Shown here piece by piece: positions 48,349 to 60,512 of a stretch of DNA of 64,000 nucleotides. The stretch spans positions 2,140,243 through 2,204,242 of the forward strand of contig FJOG01000002.1 in NCBI GenBank assembly GCA_900073065.1. Reading direction: 5' to 3'. Made by a program: the position numbers and the translations under genes. This DNA comes from Phialocephala subalpina (lineage: Eukaryota; Ascomycota; Leotiomycetes; Helotiales; Mollisiaceae). The notes under the pieces are model-generated. The model was not told the DNA's origin. It worked only from the letters and a program-made list of their open reading frames with translations, and made no database searches. The first letter of the stretch is position 1, and each line of letters begins with the position of its first letter.

Positions 48349-51300
48349 ATGGCCAATCGACGAGAGAGGAAACGGATTTCCTATGGTAAGCCCCCCGCAT
48401 TCTTCCCCTGGATCTTGGGTTCACCACTCACTGTTCTCCGCAGTCCTTCCACTCGCGAACTCGCCAGGTGGTCATCGCCTAGGCGTCAATGGCCTTACTG
48501 TCGACAGTGAACAATCCATCTTGTAAGTTGGCAGATCCGCCCGCAACTTCAAATGCGCCGTGCATCGCGAAGGTGGGGTCCAAATGTCTGGTGCTGATCG
48601 AACAATAGATACTCGGGAGGAAGAGATGGAGCAATCTGTGCCTGGGACCTCAACCTCGATCTGAAAACTCCAATACCACCCGAGAACCCATTTGATTCCC
48701 CAGAAGACCCTCCTGAAGATGCCTCTAAGAAGCCGAGTCCCAAGGCGAAGACAACTTTTCGCGCGCAGACACAAGCTCATACTCACTGGGTGAATGATAT
48801 CGTCCTCGCACAAAACAATACAGCTCTAGTGTCAGCATCTTCAGATCTCACAGTTCGAGTCTGGCGACCGCTTTCACATGAATCCGAAGCCCCACAAACG
48901 ATTGGGCAGCACGCAGACTATGTGAAATGTCTTGCTACGCCCAACCCGCAAGCAGATTGGGTTGCATCAGGAGGACTCGATCGACGGATATGCCTCTGGG
49001 ATCTCAATGGAGCAGGAAAGAAGCTTGAAATCGAAGTTGGGGACGAGGAGAAGAGCGAGAAAGGCTCGGTATACGCGTTGAGTGTCTGTCGAAGCATACT
49101 CGCAAGTGGTGGGCCAGAATCTATAGTACGACTTTGGGATCCCAAATCCGGAAAGAGGGTCACAAAGTTTGTTGGCCATACGGACAATATCAGGGACATT
49201 CTCATAAACGAGACTGGAGACACAATCATGACGGCCAGCTCGGACCAAACGGTCAAAGTCTGGAGCGTCACGGCTGGACGGTGCATGCATACTTTGACTA
49301 TGCACAACGATAGCGTCTGGTCTCTATACTCCGACGATCCACAACTTGGCATTTTCTACAGCAGTGACCGATCTGGACTCGTAGTCAAGACCGATGTCCG
49401 GGGTACTTTGGGCGAGATGGACGATGGGCTTTCGTTAGCAGTTGCTCAGGAGAACGAAGGTGTCAACAAAGTCATTGCGTGTGGAGATTATATCTGGACT
49501 GCAACATCCAGCTCGTCGATAAATCGTTGGGCGAATGTTGACACAGGAGCAGATATCCAGCTTCCCGAGGCCTATAGACACCATCGTGCTTCGAGTGCAA
49601 CTTCTAGGCCGAGTCATCTTTCTCCGCCGGTAGCTAATGGGAAGTCCAAGAAGGAGATACCTGCTCAAGCGGTGCTGAGAATATCGAATACTGCGAGCTT
49701 TCCAACTGCTGCAGTCAGGGAATCTGATGCTGCTACGACGTATTCTGCTTTGAGCAACATCCGAAAAGGTTCAGAGATTATCGTGGATCCGGACATTGGT
49801 GTCATTCTTCCCATTCACGCATTGCCGGAAGAGACGATTGAAGGCCAGCATGGACTAGTCAAGCATAAGCTTCTCAATGACCGCAGAAGAGCTTTGACTT
49901 TAGATACTGCCGGAGACGTGCTGCTGTGGGACTTATTGAGCTGCATACCAGTCCAGTCCTTCGGGAAGAAGCACCTTGAGGATGTAGAGCCGGAGATCAA
50001 TACACTGGAAGCAGTTGCTCCGTGGTGCTCGATCGACACCAGAACAGGAAGACTGGCAGTTGTGTTGGAAGAGTACAACTGCTTTGACGCGGAAATGTAT
50101 GCCGACGAACTTCAACTAGAGGAGCCAATTGAGTTCCGAGAAGACCAAAGGAGTAAGTGCTGCAAAACGTTTCGACCTTCTTTATCTTCATCTTTTGTGT
50201 ATATATATCCCCTTTCTATCTGCTAACTCTGGCCTCAGTCAATCTCGGAAAATGGGTACTTCGTCACGTATTTTCGAATCTCATTGATGAGATGATCAAG
50301 AGGGATGAGGTATTCCGGAAGGAACTCAATGACAACGTAAAGAAGAACAGCCAGCGATCAAATGCCCCAATGTCCATACAAATACCCGCATCAGCTTGGC
50401 CAGAAGGTGCTGGAGCTACAACAACGCCTAGAGCGAATGGTTCGGTTCCCATGACACCCGGCATGGGTATTGGTGTCGCTACACCTGCGCCTCTAAATCA
50501 CCTTCCAGGAGTGCCAGAAGACGGGGCACCTTTGGGCAAGAATCCTTCCCAAGCTAGCCAAAAATCTGCCGAGAAGTCGGGCGACTATTTCTCCAGCACA
50601 GCAATTCAATCGGAGTCTACCTCAAAGCCAACAGCGACTCCTGGAGACCAAGCTACTGAAGAAAAGCCGCCCAGATCACCAAATGACGCAGACAAGGAAA
50701 CTAATGGGAAGGAGAGCACTCCACTCTTTGGGAAGAAGTTCCGTATGGGCATGTCATTCGGAAGCAAAAAGCTCGGACGATCAGCATCAGTCAATACCGA
50801 CAAGCCAGTCGTGGTAGACGATAAAGTCGAGGATGGTTCAGAGACCTCTGACAGCGGAGAGAAAGAGAAAGAGGTTGACGACAGTTTTTTCGGCATCGTC
50901 CAAAAGATCAGAAATGAGTATGAGAAGTCCGTGCTTGAAAATCCAGAACAAGAGGTAGAGAGTGGAATTACTCCAAGTTTGCCGAATGAGACGCCAGTCT
51001 TGAAACCTCCGCCAATGACGACTGTCATCATTCAAGAGGAGACCTCAGGAGGAAGTGCGGATCTTTATAGAGGGACCGTTGCAACTGTTGGTGAAGACGC
51101 CAATCTGATTGTAGACCGGGCACCGATGTGGCTTGGTGATCTCCTTCTGCGGGTAAGTTTCAGAGCCGAATGTTCGATCATGATACTGACAATTTGCAGA
51201 ACAGAATTCCTCTGAAGGAACCGGTCAAGGTCTCTTTCGTCCTTCAGCCATGGCAAGACCTTTTACCAAGCATTGCTGGACCAGATGGCAACTCTCGCCT

Positions 51301-51646
51301 GAACGCAAACAGGATGCTGCGAGTAAAAAAGATCTTGGCCTACGTTGCGGAACGCATCGAAGCTGCACCAGAACACCCAGATCCGAATGCATTGAAGCCT
51401 GAGGAGTATCTCGAGCTTTATTGCTATGACCAGGTTAGTCCCCTTCTACTGTACTTTATCAAGCTGACAAGGTTTCAGAAATTGCCAATTTCGATGAGTC
51501 TCGCTACATTACGGGCTCATGTCTGGAAGGGAGGTGCAGATGTAATGCTGTACTATAAGAGCAATGGTCGTAAACCGATTCGATATGAGAAGAAGTCTGA
51601 ACCTGTATCTGGGGCATCTACTCCTGCTCAAGCGTCGAATGTATGA
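48349..51646 (+). CDS. WDR48/UAF1-like WD40 protein (DUF3337), deubiquitinase cofactor
   Basis: Predicted 991 residues. Homologues (human UAF1/WDR48, fission yeast Bun107, budding yeast Duf1) bind and activate ubiquitin-specific proteases. The N-terminal propeller starts [12 protein letters not shown] and has typical blades: [54 protein letters not shown] linker follows, then a Pro/Ser-rich region (residues about 600-850), and the C-terminal SUMO-like part with [22 protein letters not shown] and [18 protein letters not shown]. Five introns fit GT-AG: 48386-48443, 48523-48608, 50153-50238, 51153-51199, 51434-51478. The ATG at 48349 is supported by in-phase joining of the short first exons. It lies next to a SUMO protease gene, but this is probably chance. 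Confidence 0.9.
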
Positions 51647-51928
51647 TCGTGTTCAATCATTGACTAGGTGTTCTAGGTAATTTAATGAAATGAATGGTAT
51701 TTATGGCGTAAAGACCTCTTCCAAACATGTTCTGCTGCTTGACCTTATTTGCAATTCCATGTGGTCATATCTCACACTAAGGCTACCCTACGGTTTTAGG
51801 TGACGGTTGAAAGTCCCTCGTAGCTTCGTACTATCATACAAAAAGATTGTTCATACAAGAAAAAGCGGCGTCTCCCATGCTACCAACGCCATCTATATGC
51901 ATATCCATTACCAACCTCTTATTCATTA

Positions 51929-52798
51929 CTACCGTCTGCCTTCTCCTGACAGATTGTTATATGCCCACTGATAGCTCCCCAGAAATATCGCGCCTCCAGC
52001 ACTAATCCACAAAATCCTTGGCCCAATCCCCGCGAAGAAAGCCCTAGGACCACTATCCCTCAAAATCTGCCTCAACAACGGTACCATCGCCGTCTTCTCC
52101 TTCGCCAACATCATCCTCGTCTTCAACACATCCAACGGCGTCGTTGTCCCCGCTGCCACCGCCCCAGCCAAACTCCCAAACACTCCACTCTCAAGTGCAC
52201 TTATGCTATCCTTCCCACTCGTCCTGCGTCTATATTCCTTCATCGATTCCCAGAGTGGGAATTGGATAACTGTGAATGGGACTTCGCGCATGATTGTGAC
52301 TGACCAGCCGCGGTATAATTCTCTCCATACGCCGGATATGCCAATTGTTCGGTGTTGGGCGAGGATAGCTTGTAGTGTTAATAATGACGATGGATATTGT
52401 CCAGCTTGAGCCCGTTGCTTCACAACCTCCGTAGGTACTCTGACTGCACAAGCTGCTACTTCCCCCATACTAGCAGCGGCCATATGTTCAATCGGTGCCG
52501 TCCAATCCCCATTGTCCCCTCCAGTAGAAAGTTGATTCGCATGCCGCCGAGCAGACAAAAAGCTCTTCGCATATTCATAAGTACAGAAGAACAGGGCTGC
52601 CCCGGGAGCGGAACCGATGATTGCACTGCCGACGCCACGGTATATGCCTGTGAAACCGCCTGAGGCAAGGAAACCGGAGGAGGATTGGAGGCGCGTTTTT
52701 AGGGTGTCGAGGGGGTAGAGGGAGAGGTCAACTGTGGTTCCTGCGAGGGCGCCGGAGAGGAGAGCGGTGGTGAAGGCGGGGCTGTTCTGGGAAGCCAT
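51929..52798 (-). CDS. pet8: Mitochondrial S-adenosylmethionine carrier
   Basis: An intronless 289-residue protein of the mitochondrial carrier family, close to yeast Pet8/Sam5, which brings SAM into the matrix in exchange for S-adenosylhomocysteine. Three repeats of about 95 residues carry YPLDTLKTRLQ, VPTEVVKQRAQ and TPLDVLKTRMM. The SAM-carrier signature is seen in GTTVDLSLYPLDTLKTR, GFTGIYRGVGSAIIGSAPGA and VPFTVIQFPLWE. The start ATG at 52796-52798 is the first in frame. It is transcribed away from the TilS-like gene with only 235 bp between starts, so the two share a promoter region. Both products concern mitochondrial RNA or metabolite modification, but a functional link is only suggestive. 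No defect seen. Confidence 0.93.
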   Translation of the reverse strand: MASQNSPAFTTALLSGALAGTTVDLSLYPLDTLKTRLQSSSGFLASGGFTGIYRGVGSAIIGSAPGAALFFCTYEYAKSFLSARRHANQLSTGGDNGDWTAPIEHMAAASMGEVAACAVRVPTEVVKQRAQAGQYPSSLLTLQAILAQHRTIGISGVWRELYRGWSVTIMREVPFTVIQFPLWESMKEYRRRTSGKDSISALESGVFGSLAGAVAAGTTTPLDVLKTRMMLAKEKTAMVPLLRQILRDSGPRAFFAGIGPRILWISAGGAIFLGSYQWAYNNLSGEGRR

Positions 52799-53033
52799 TG
52801 TGGAGGTAGCGGTGTATTAATCGCTGCTGCAGAGCTGTAGGATGTGAAAACGGTCACTATGGCAGAGGCCGAAGCCTACTGAGAGCTTGTGAGTGAGGTT
52901 GCATGGTGGTGGTGACGAGGGTAGAGTTGGAGCTCGTCTATAGAAAATTATTTGACGCGACTTCGGATGTCACGCGAGCAGCTGCAACATCAACACCAAG
53001 ATCTCAAAAGAGAAAGTAACGAATGAGAATGGC

Positions 53034-54962
53034 ATGGGTTCCATCTCAAATGCTCTCGGCTCATCAGCACGACATATTACCACTTTAGAATTTGCAAAAT
53101 CTCTTGCCAGAGTGATACGCATTGGCAAATCTAGCTTTGATGGAAGGCGGCAGCACTTCAAGACTGTTGGTGTGTTTTGAGCATACCAAATCATGGCAGC
53201 TTTATTCTGACTTTATATTTCTAGGCTTAGCCATCAGTGGTGGCGTTGATTCCATGGCTCTTGCAGCTCTCTGCTCCAATATTCAGAACTTGCCTCACGT
53301 GAAGCCTGAAATGGGGCTGGATGAGATTCAGCTTCTGAAATATATAAGCTTCAAGGCATTCATAGTTGATCACCAAGTCAGACCTGGAAGCGAGGAGGAA
53401 GCAAATGCTGTGTCAAATATTCTTGAAGGGCGAGGTAAGCTTGTTCACGTTCTGTTCAGAGTCCAAAATGCTGAGAATGTCTGCCAGGGATCAAGTCCGA
53501 AGTCCTCAAAATACACTGGTCTGAGGCTCAAAAGCCCGCGGCTTTATCAAACTTTGAGACTGTTGCGAGGAAACACCGTTTCCGTTTGCTAGGCAAGGCA
53601 TGCAAGGATTCGGGCATCAACTCACTGCTGCTTGCCCACCATGAAGACGACCAAGTCGAAACCGTCATGATGAGAATGCTCGCTGGCCATCGAAGATCAG
53701 GTCTCGTAGGCATCAAAGAGTCAGCAGGGATACCGGAATGCTATGGTATGCATGGTGTGTATGAAAGTGGAGGTCTTGACAAAACACCCTCGAAAATGAT
53801 ACCTGAGGAGCAAAAATTCCTACCGAAACTCTCAAGTACCAGTGTCCAACTGCAAATCGAGAGAGGAGGTATCAAAATCTACAGGCCAATGCTTGCCTTC
53901 AGCAAAGCTCGACTTATTGCCACCTGCCAACACGAGAAGATGGAGTGGTTCGAAGACCACACCAACAAAGATCCTACGCTCACGAAGAGAAACGCTATCA
54001 GGCACATGTACAACTCCCATGCCATACCTACTGCTCTCACAAAACCCGCTATTCTCGCTCTCTGTCAAAGAAGCCAAGACTCGCTCCTTCGTCAGGATGC
54101 CGTTGTGGATTCCTTGGTGGCTAAGTGTGTAATCAAGACATTTAACACCCGTACAGGAACCGTCACTGTCCGATTTCCAGAAGTTGATCTCATCTTTAGA
54201 GCAACAGCAGATTCGGAAATCGACTGTGGACGTGTTGCAGCTGAGATGCTGCGCCGTATCCTCTTCTTGGTCAGTCCCGAGGAACATATCGAGTTAGCTT
54301 CTTTACAAGGTACTGTTCGATATATGTTTCCTGGCCTTTTCGAGACCGGTCTGGAAGGTTTCAAGCAAGCTCTTTTGAAACCATTCACAGTCGCGAGTGT
54401 TCTTCTCCAACCCATGGTCCCGAAAGTTCCAGGACAAGAAAGAAAAGCACACTTACTCGATGAGCCCGAGACAGAGCAGAAAAGCCAGCCACTATGGCTC
54501 CTTTCTCGACAACCATACAGCTTGTTGCAACAACCGCCCTCAATGATCATCCCTCCGACCGAAAATGTCGACTGGACGCCTTGGACATTATATGACGGAC
54601 GATACTGGATCCGTGTCATGAACAGAAGTCGCGGCGTAACAATGAACATCCGACCTTTCTTCCCAGAAGATATGAGAAATTTTCAATCGTCGCTAGAGGA
54701 GCCACATCAGCGGAAATTTAACAGAGTGTTGAAAGCGGAGGCGAGTGGTGATATGAGATGGACGTTACCTTCTCTCTCCTCTCGCACTACAGACAGCGAA
54801 GAAGATGTTATCTTGGCTTTGCCGACGTTGGGGTTTTATGGACAGAAAACGGAGGCTGATTCGCTTGTTAGATGGGAGGTTAGGTATAAGAAGGTGGATC
54901 TGACTGGCCTGTCGATAGACCCACCAGGAGAGAAGAAGAAGAATAGGAAAGCTCGAGGATAG
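53034..54962 (+). CDS. tRNA(Ile)-lysidine synthetase-like PP-loop protein
   Basis: Predicted 606 residues. TilS adenylates cytidine 34 of tRNA-Ile(CAU) and adds lysine so that it reads AUA; in fungi a mitochondrial role is likely. The ATP-binding PP-loop LAISGGVDSMALAALCSN lies near residue 50. FIVDHQVRPGSEEEA and the conserved LLLAHHEDDQVETVMMRML follow, then YRPMLAFSKARLIATCQ and KRNAIRHMY, all TilS-typical. The C-terminal half is long and divergent and does not show the bacterial tRNA-binding domains clearly. Introns 53170-53224 and 53435-53487 join in phase. The first 45 or so residues include Arg/Lys and few acidic residues, so a mitochondrial presequence is plausible. Divergent from the SAM carrier. 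No defect seen. The exact substrate has not been shown. Confidence 0.85.
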
Positions 54963-56365
54963 GTTTCGAGGATGCGAAAGTTCTTTGTTAGGAAAGTTCG
55001 AGGACATGAAAATTCGATCCTCCTTCGCTTGATGCTTTCCAATTCCCATCGGTACCTGGACATTATCAGTGTTCTTTCAAATATCGTTGAGTGGACAATC
55101 TCAGATGGTATAACATCGGGTGTCCCGGACCTGCGAGCTGCGTCCTGTGCAAGTTTGCTGCAAGCCACTGTCGATACCTATGGGGCAAATTGAAATTCTT
55201 CAATGCGACCTAAAATATAATGCCAAGGCATCCACAACATCCAATGAACGACATTGAGTATACATCAATACCATAGTGTAAGCCGCATTTCAATCTCGCA
55301 AATTTGCCTGGACTTCCTTAGCTCGCATTGAGCAGAAATCAGCCTTTGGTTAGTAGAGAGGTCAAAATATGTACGTCAGGAGTGACTTACGAAACACACA
55401 TGCATCACGAACCAAGAGCAGGTGAAAACTTTTAGCAGGCGTACTGTACACTGCATACTACACAACTGGCAAGCAGGACACCCAATACAATGGAAGGTGC
55501 TTTGGGGAGGCGTTAGCATTTGTTGTTAGGATACCCATGAGGGAGGGTCATGGTCACAGAAAACGTGCCATATGATGCAAATGCATACATTGCAGAGGCT
55601 GGCCTCGCCTGGGTTGAGAAACCACATTCTTCAAGGCGGTATTATCTTGGCCAACGAATGACCTTGTGCTTGGAAGAAAGGCTGGAAGCTTGAAATACTG
55701 TTTATCCATGATTCCCCACACGTACAAAGTGATAACAAGTAATTCAGAGCACCGCATACAATTGTCCTGGAATTGGAGTTACTTCGAGAATGAGCCTAGA
55801 GATCCTTATCGACTAGCTCTCAATATGCCGCGGTGAAGCACAAGTAGAAACACCTCCTTGAGGTTCACGCGAAGCTGGACCCGACTTTAACAGCAGCGGT
55901 TGTACTTCTCTAGAACCTAACAACACGATCTTAGACTTCTGTAGCAAGGCGTACGAGGCTGATTCCAAAGCCAGAGCACAGCATCGTCAGTTCCAGGGAG
56001 AGCTCGATAGCCAGAAGAAGCAGATGCGGAACATCCGCATCCCCAATATTACGACAACCTCTTCCTACGATGCCTCGAGACCACAAGGGGAGCTGCTGTA
56101 TCTTGAAACCAAGTCTCAGTGAATTTACCTGACTTTTGGTACTTTCAAACGTCGCTTTTCCTATGGGGACTGTGTACACTTAATGTCTTTTATTGAACAT
56201 TGGTAGTATGCATCCTATGCCACGTTTCCTGATCATAACCCGCCCTTCTGGGTATCTCTAACGCCAAATGTAAATCAAATATCAACGCCCGCCCAATGCA
56301 CCTTTCCTGTAATGCTGCGTCTTTGCAGAAGTTTCGTTGTCATATATGTACTGTCATTCCGATGC
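54963..56365. other. Intergenic, no gene recognised
   Basis: This 1.4-kb stretch lies between two converging 3' ends. It probably holds 3' UTRs of the TilS-like and EF-hand carrier genes. Short frames are present but none has domain features. Confidence 0.5.
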
Positions 56366-58907
56366 TCACTTAAGATGCATCACCTTCTTGGAGTTCTCAT
56401 AGACCATATAGGTAATGCTAACCGCAGGAATGACCTTCAGAAGATTTGGAGTGATGCCCTTGAACAGTCCTCGGAATCCCTCATTCTTCACAGTTCGTTG
56501 TGCGACGTCCCAGATGCCAGTGTATGTAGGAGGATGGAGAACGGTTCCTTGAGCTTGGAGTCGGGTTCGGAGTAGGTTGATGGGGTAGACCAGCGTAGCA
56601 CCAAATGCACCCTGCTATTGTTAGCGAAATTACCGAGTGAAATCAAAAGGGGTGCCTACAGAGAAAGCTCCAATTGCACCAGTAGCGAAGTTACCTGGAA
56701 GCGCGTCTTCCTCGTGGCATCCTAAAACCTTGGCATTGTACTTTGCAACACGTGCCTTCAAGAACTCAAAAGTGCCGAGATCAATAGCTGAATAAGGGAA
56801 CATGCCAACAAGACCCATGGTCAAGCCGCGATAGGAGGTTTTGATGGCACCTTGTTGGTACATCTTCTTCGCGGTTTGAATGATAAGCTCATTGCCTCGC
56901 AGACCTCCTGCGACTGTTTCACATTGCATTCTAAATTTCAGGGTGTCCATGGGATAGACGAAGAGTCTAGATAGAGGGGTTAGTATAGGCCTATGACTGA
57001 ATCGAATGGTCCATGACTCACTGTGAGATTACACCGCCACATCCGCCAGCCACGAATTTCGAATAGGGGTTGATCTGGGTGGGATCACCGTGACCTTCAA
57101 GTTGCGCAAGAGCTCTCTTAGCAGCTTCGTAGGACCCAAACTTGATGGCTGACTCTGGCATGACTTTCATAACATTCAAGCCATTCCCTTGGGATGGTCA
57201 GCTATTGTTCATAATTCAAGGTTCAAGAGTCTTACCTGCAAACAAGTTGCGAAGTCCGCCATTTCTCCAAAGATCCTTGCTCGCGTTGATGAGTGGCTGA
57301 CCGATGTGTCTAGCTGTTGCGACAGGATCCCCCTTCTTGACCGCGTCGACCGAGCCCTTAGGGTTGTCGACATGCGCGATGAGGTAAACCTTAAGTCGGT
57401 CAAGAGGTGCAGTCGAGGTTCTCGAGACAATTCCTGCAACAGCTCCGGCAGCAAAATAGCCTGGATCAGGTAATATCTCCGTCAGCAAGGACTTCTTCTT
57501 GATGAGCGCAACATCCTCCGCAACTGCCTCCTGGTGAGTGGTGGTGGGCGCAAGAACTTGTTTCGTAGGAACATTGAGGGCTACATCACGAGTCCCTTCG
57601 ATGAAGTGCGCATGGACGTGCTCCATGGCGCCGGGATAAGTAGATGAAGTTGGTGGTTGCGAGCTGGTATGCGGTGGAAGCGCGAGTTCTGTTGAAGATT
57701 CGAAGCCAAGCCGATTGGATTTCGTTGGTGATTTCGCGATTTTGAAGAGCGCGCCAAACAACAAATTGGACAAGTTGGAAAGAAAAATAGACGTGTGATC
57801 AGAAAGTGGTGTACCTAATCCTTCCAAAGTATCTTCGCTAATAGCGGTATCTCCTTCTGCGTTCAATGTGATAGTAGAAGAGTAATATGACAGAACAGCT
57901 TTGAGTCCTGGATTGGTGTGCGTCGGTAGGAAGAGTAGAAAGTTGCTGAAAATTAATTAGCGGGCGTCTAAAATATTTTTGTGCGTTTGCGCGGATCAAA
58001 GGTGAATCGGTCCCATGAATTTAAATGTCACGAGGCTGAGGAAAATGTATGATTCCAGAACCGACATTCAGAGAATGACCAACATCGACCTCGAAATTTG
58101 AAAAATTATTATTTGACATACCGCCATTCTTCGAAAGTAATGTATCCCTAGGATCGGTTAGTCGAGTGTTACGATTGATGAGTATATAACATACATCGTG
58201 ATTTCCGTCGACCTCGCCAAAGAATTGGTCGAGCTTTGAATTTGGGACTGCAAGCCCCGCTCTCTTGAAGGCAGCTTTCAGCTCACCCTTATCAAGTTTT
58301 CCGTTGTGATCGCGGTCGATTGAGTGAAATAGTGAGAGTACTATGTGAGCGCTGCATCAGTGTCAAGGCCCTAGGAGCTCGAGCATTCGTAGAGGTGTAG
58401 TAACATATGGTAGTGATTCTTACGCTCTTTCTCGGTCTCCTCGACGAAGTTTCGGAACTCTGGAGTAGAATAGTGAGCCAAGACTCAGAAGATACCACGC
58501 ATGTGCGGGGCCATTGGGAAATCGTCTTCCCCCATATCTTCTCATATGTCATGGAGCATTCGCCATGTACGTTTGGTATAGGTATCGCAATTTCTCCACA
58601 GCCAAATTGAATGGCAGAGGTCCTCCAGACTTCACTGTACGTACCATCGTACTCAATAACCTCGTCGCCATTCTTGTCCATAGCCTTGACCACATCCCTG
58701 ATCATATCGTTGGCATTCTTTAAAGCTATGTACCTGTTAGATCTTGAGATAGAATTGAGGGGATCTGTGCTACTTGCGATGATCAATCTTGTGTAAGCCT
58801 TTTTTGAGGCCATTCAGATCCAGTCTGCCTTTGTTTTGAGGATCAAGTTTCCTCCATAGTGCCTCAATCCGTGCATCCCGCGAGTTCTGGCTCTCCGGCA
58901 ACTCCAT
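56366..58907 (-). CDS. EF-hand mitochondrial carrier (SCaMC / Sal1 type, ATP-Mg/Pi)
   Basis: Predicted 615 residues. The N-terminus faces the intermembrane space and carries EF-hands (KLDPQNKGRLDLNGLKKGL, AMDKNGDEVIEYDEF, SIDRDHNGKLDKGELKAAF, DGNHDGYITFEEW). The C-terminal half is a mitochondrial carrier with APLDRLKVYL, YPMDTLKFRMQ and YPINLLRTRLQ signatures. Such carriers exchange ATP-Mg for phosphate, controlled by calcium. Eight introns are needed: 58726-58777 (a GC-AG intron), 58460-58644, 58341-58423, 58148-58194, 57946-58121, 57188-57236, 56967-57021 and 56612-56658. All join in phase. Start ATG 58905-58907 (MELPESQNSRDARIEAL), stop at 56366. A hydrophobic, low-similarity linker (SIFLSNLSNLLFGALFKIA) sits between the two halves. 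No defect seen. Confidence 0.92.
58726..58777 (-). other. GC-AG intron
   Basis: The exon end GATCATC is followed by GCAAGT instead of GTRAGT, and the 52-nt intron ends in TAG. Splicing here gives KIDHPLKNANDMIRDVV, the expected link between EF-hands 1 and 2. A GT donor in the neighbourhood does not keep the frame. GC-AG introns are a known minor class and keep an otherwise strong AAGT donor, as here. Confidence 0.75.
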
Positions 58908-59481
58908 CTTGGAATTGCAAGAGGGTTTTCAGTGAGAGATCATGACCGGGAAGATGGGATCGATCAATGGCGGAGAGAAAGGTTTATCATCGAGTCAATA
59001 AGCCAGTATAGCTCATGCTATATTGAATTGGAGAAGGCGTTGCACTGAATTTGTTGTTGCTAGATGAAATCCAAGATTGACTTTCGGACAAAAGAGCCCT
59101 TCACCCAACGTCACAAGCTTCAAACCTGGTGGACAAGGATTGGTGTCAAGGGTGTGCGGAGTTTGCCGTAACCTAATAAGGTTAGTTGATAGAGAACGTC
59201 CTTCATTTCACTAAAAGGATCTCGTCAGCCTCGTCAACGGTTCAGCCTCGGATCAAAATCCATTGGGAGCACCACGTCACCATTCTTCTTCATCGAAGCC
59301 TCATTGTCCCATCTCAAACAGCACTTTTGAGTAATGATATAAATAGCTCCCGAGAACAGCAGCTGAACTCTGCAGAGACCGTTCATTTATACTTCGAGAA
59401 CGTCTGGAGGACCCCTTTGACGGCATAGAAAACACCCTCCAGCTGGCAGCTACTCCTCTACACCGGGAGCACGAAGCAGCT

Positions 59482-60512
59482 ATGGCTGCCAACTACTGGG
59501 AGTCAACTCAACGGCGGCACTGGCAATTCACACGGCAGCAGCTAGAAGATCTGCGAAAGAAGTTGGAGGATGAAGACCAGAACCTAGTCCAGATGTACCC
59601 GCTACCACAAGTACGGCATTTAAGCATATACTTCAATCAGCGTATGGTACCCTCCCGCATTTGCTCCCTTACTCAAGAGCTGACAGCTTGCTCTGCAGAG
59701 ATTGCCCGGCTTGGGAAACGTCTTGGTGTGCGGCAACAGGCCATGGCAACTGCCCAGCTATACATACGACGATTCTACTCGAAGGTCGAAATTCGACGCA
59801 CAAATCCATACTTAGTCATTGCTACTGCTGTATACTTGGCATGTAAGATGGAGGAGTGCCCACATCATATCAGACTTGTCGTCAGTGAAGGCCGGACTTT
59901 GTGGCCAGGTATGCTTAGAAGCTCCCCCGTCGAGGCTACGGTACTAACAGTAACTATTTAGACTTCTTCAGCAGCGATACTTCGAAGTTAGGAGAGTGCG
60001 AATTCTTCCTCATATCCGAGATGAGCTCTCAGATGATTGTTCACCACCCATACAGAAGCCTCACTTCTCTGCAAGGAACTTTCTCTCTCACCCAGGAAGA
60101 ATCCGCGCTTGCTTGGTCCATTATCAATGATCACTATATGACCGACCTCCCTTTACTGTTTGCACCTCACATAATCGCTCTCATGGCCATACTGCTAGCA
60201 CTCGTGCTTCGGCCAAACACTACTGGCATTCAATCTGCTGGTGGTAATGCTGGTACCATTGCAAGCGCAGCACAAACAGCCTTGAGCTCGGCTGGCCAGT
60301 TCAAGCCGACTGGTGAGAAGCAGGGTGCAACACCAAGAACTAAAGTACAGAAGCTCGCCAATTGGCTCGCAGAAAGCAACATCGACATAGAAGCCATTGT
60401 CGACTGTACTCAAGAGATAATCTCGTTCTATGAAGTGCAAGAGCAATACAATGAGAAGCTCACCCGAGAGCAGATCAATCGATTTGTGAAAGCGCGAGGG
60501 CTTGACAAATGA
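59482..60512 (+). CDS. ssn8: Cyclin C, RNA polymerase II Mediator kinase-module subunit
   Basis: Predicted 306 residues. The cyclin partner of the Cdk8 kinase (Ssn3) in the Mediator kinase module, which represses and tunes transcription. It opens [21 protein letters not shown], the N-terminus typical of fungal Ssn8. The cyclin box follows: [59 protein letters not shown]. The second cyclin fold includes [19 protein letters not shown] and [19 protein letters not shown]. It ends in an acidic/basic helix ([15 protein letters not shown]). Introns 59642-59698 and 59909-59961 are in phase. Intact. It is transcribed divergently from the EF-hand carrier, with about 570 bp between starts. Confidence 0.93.
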
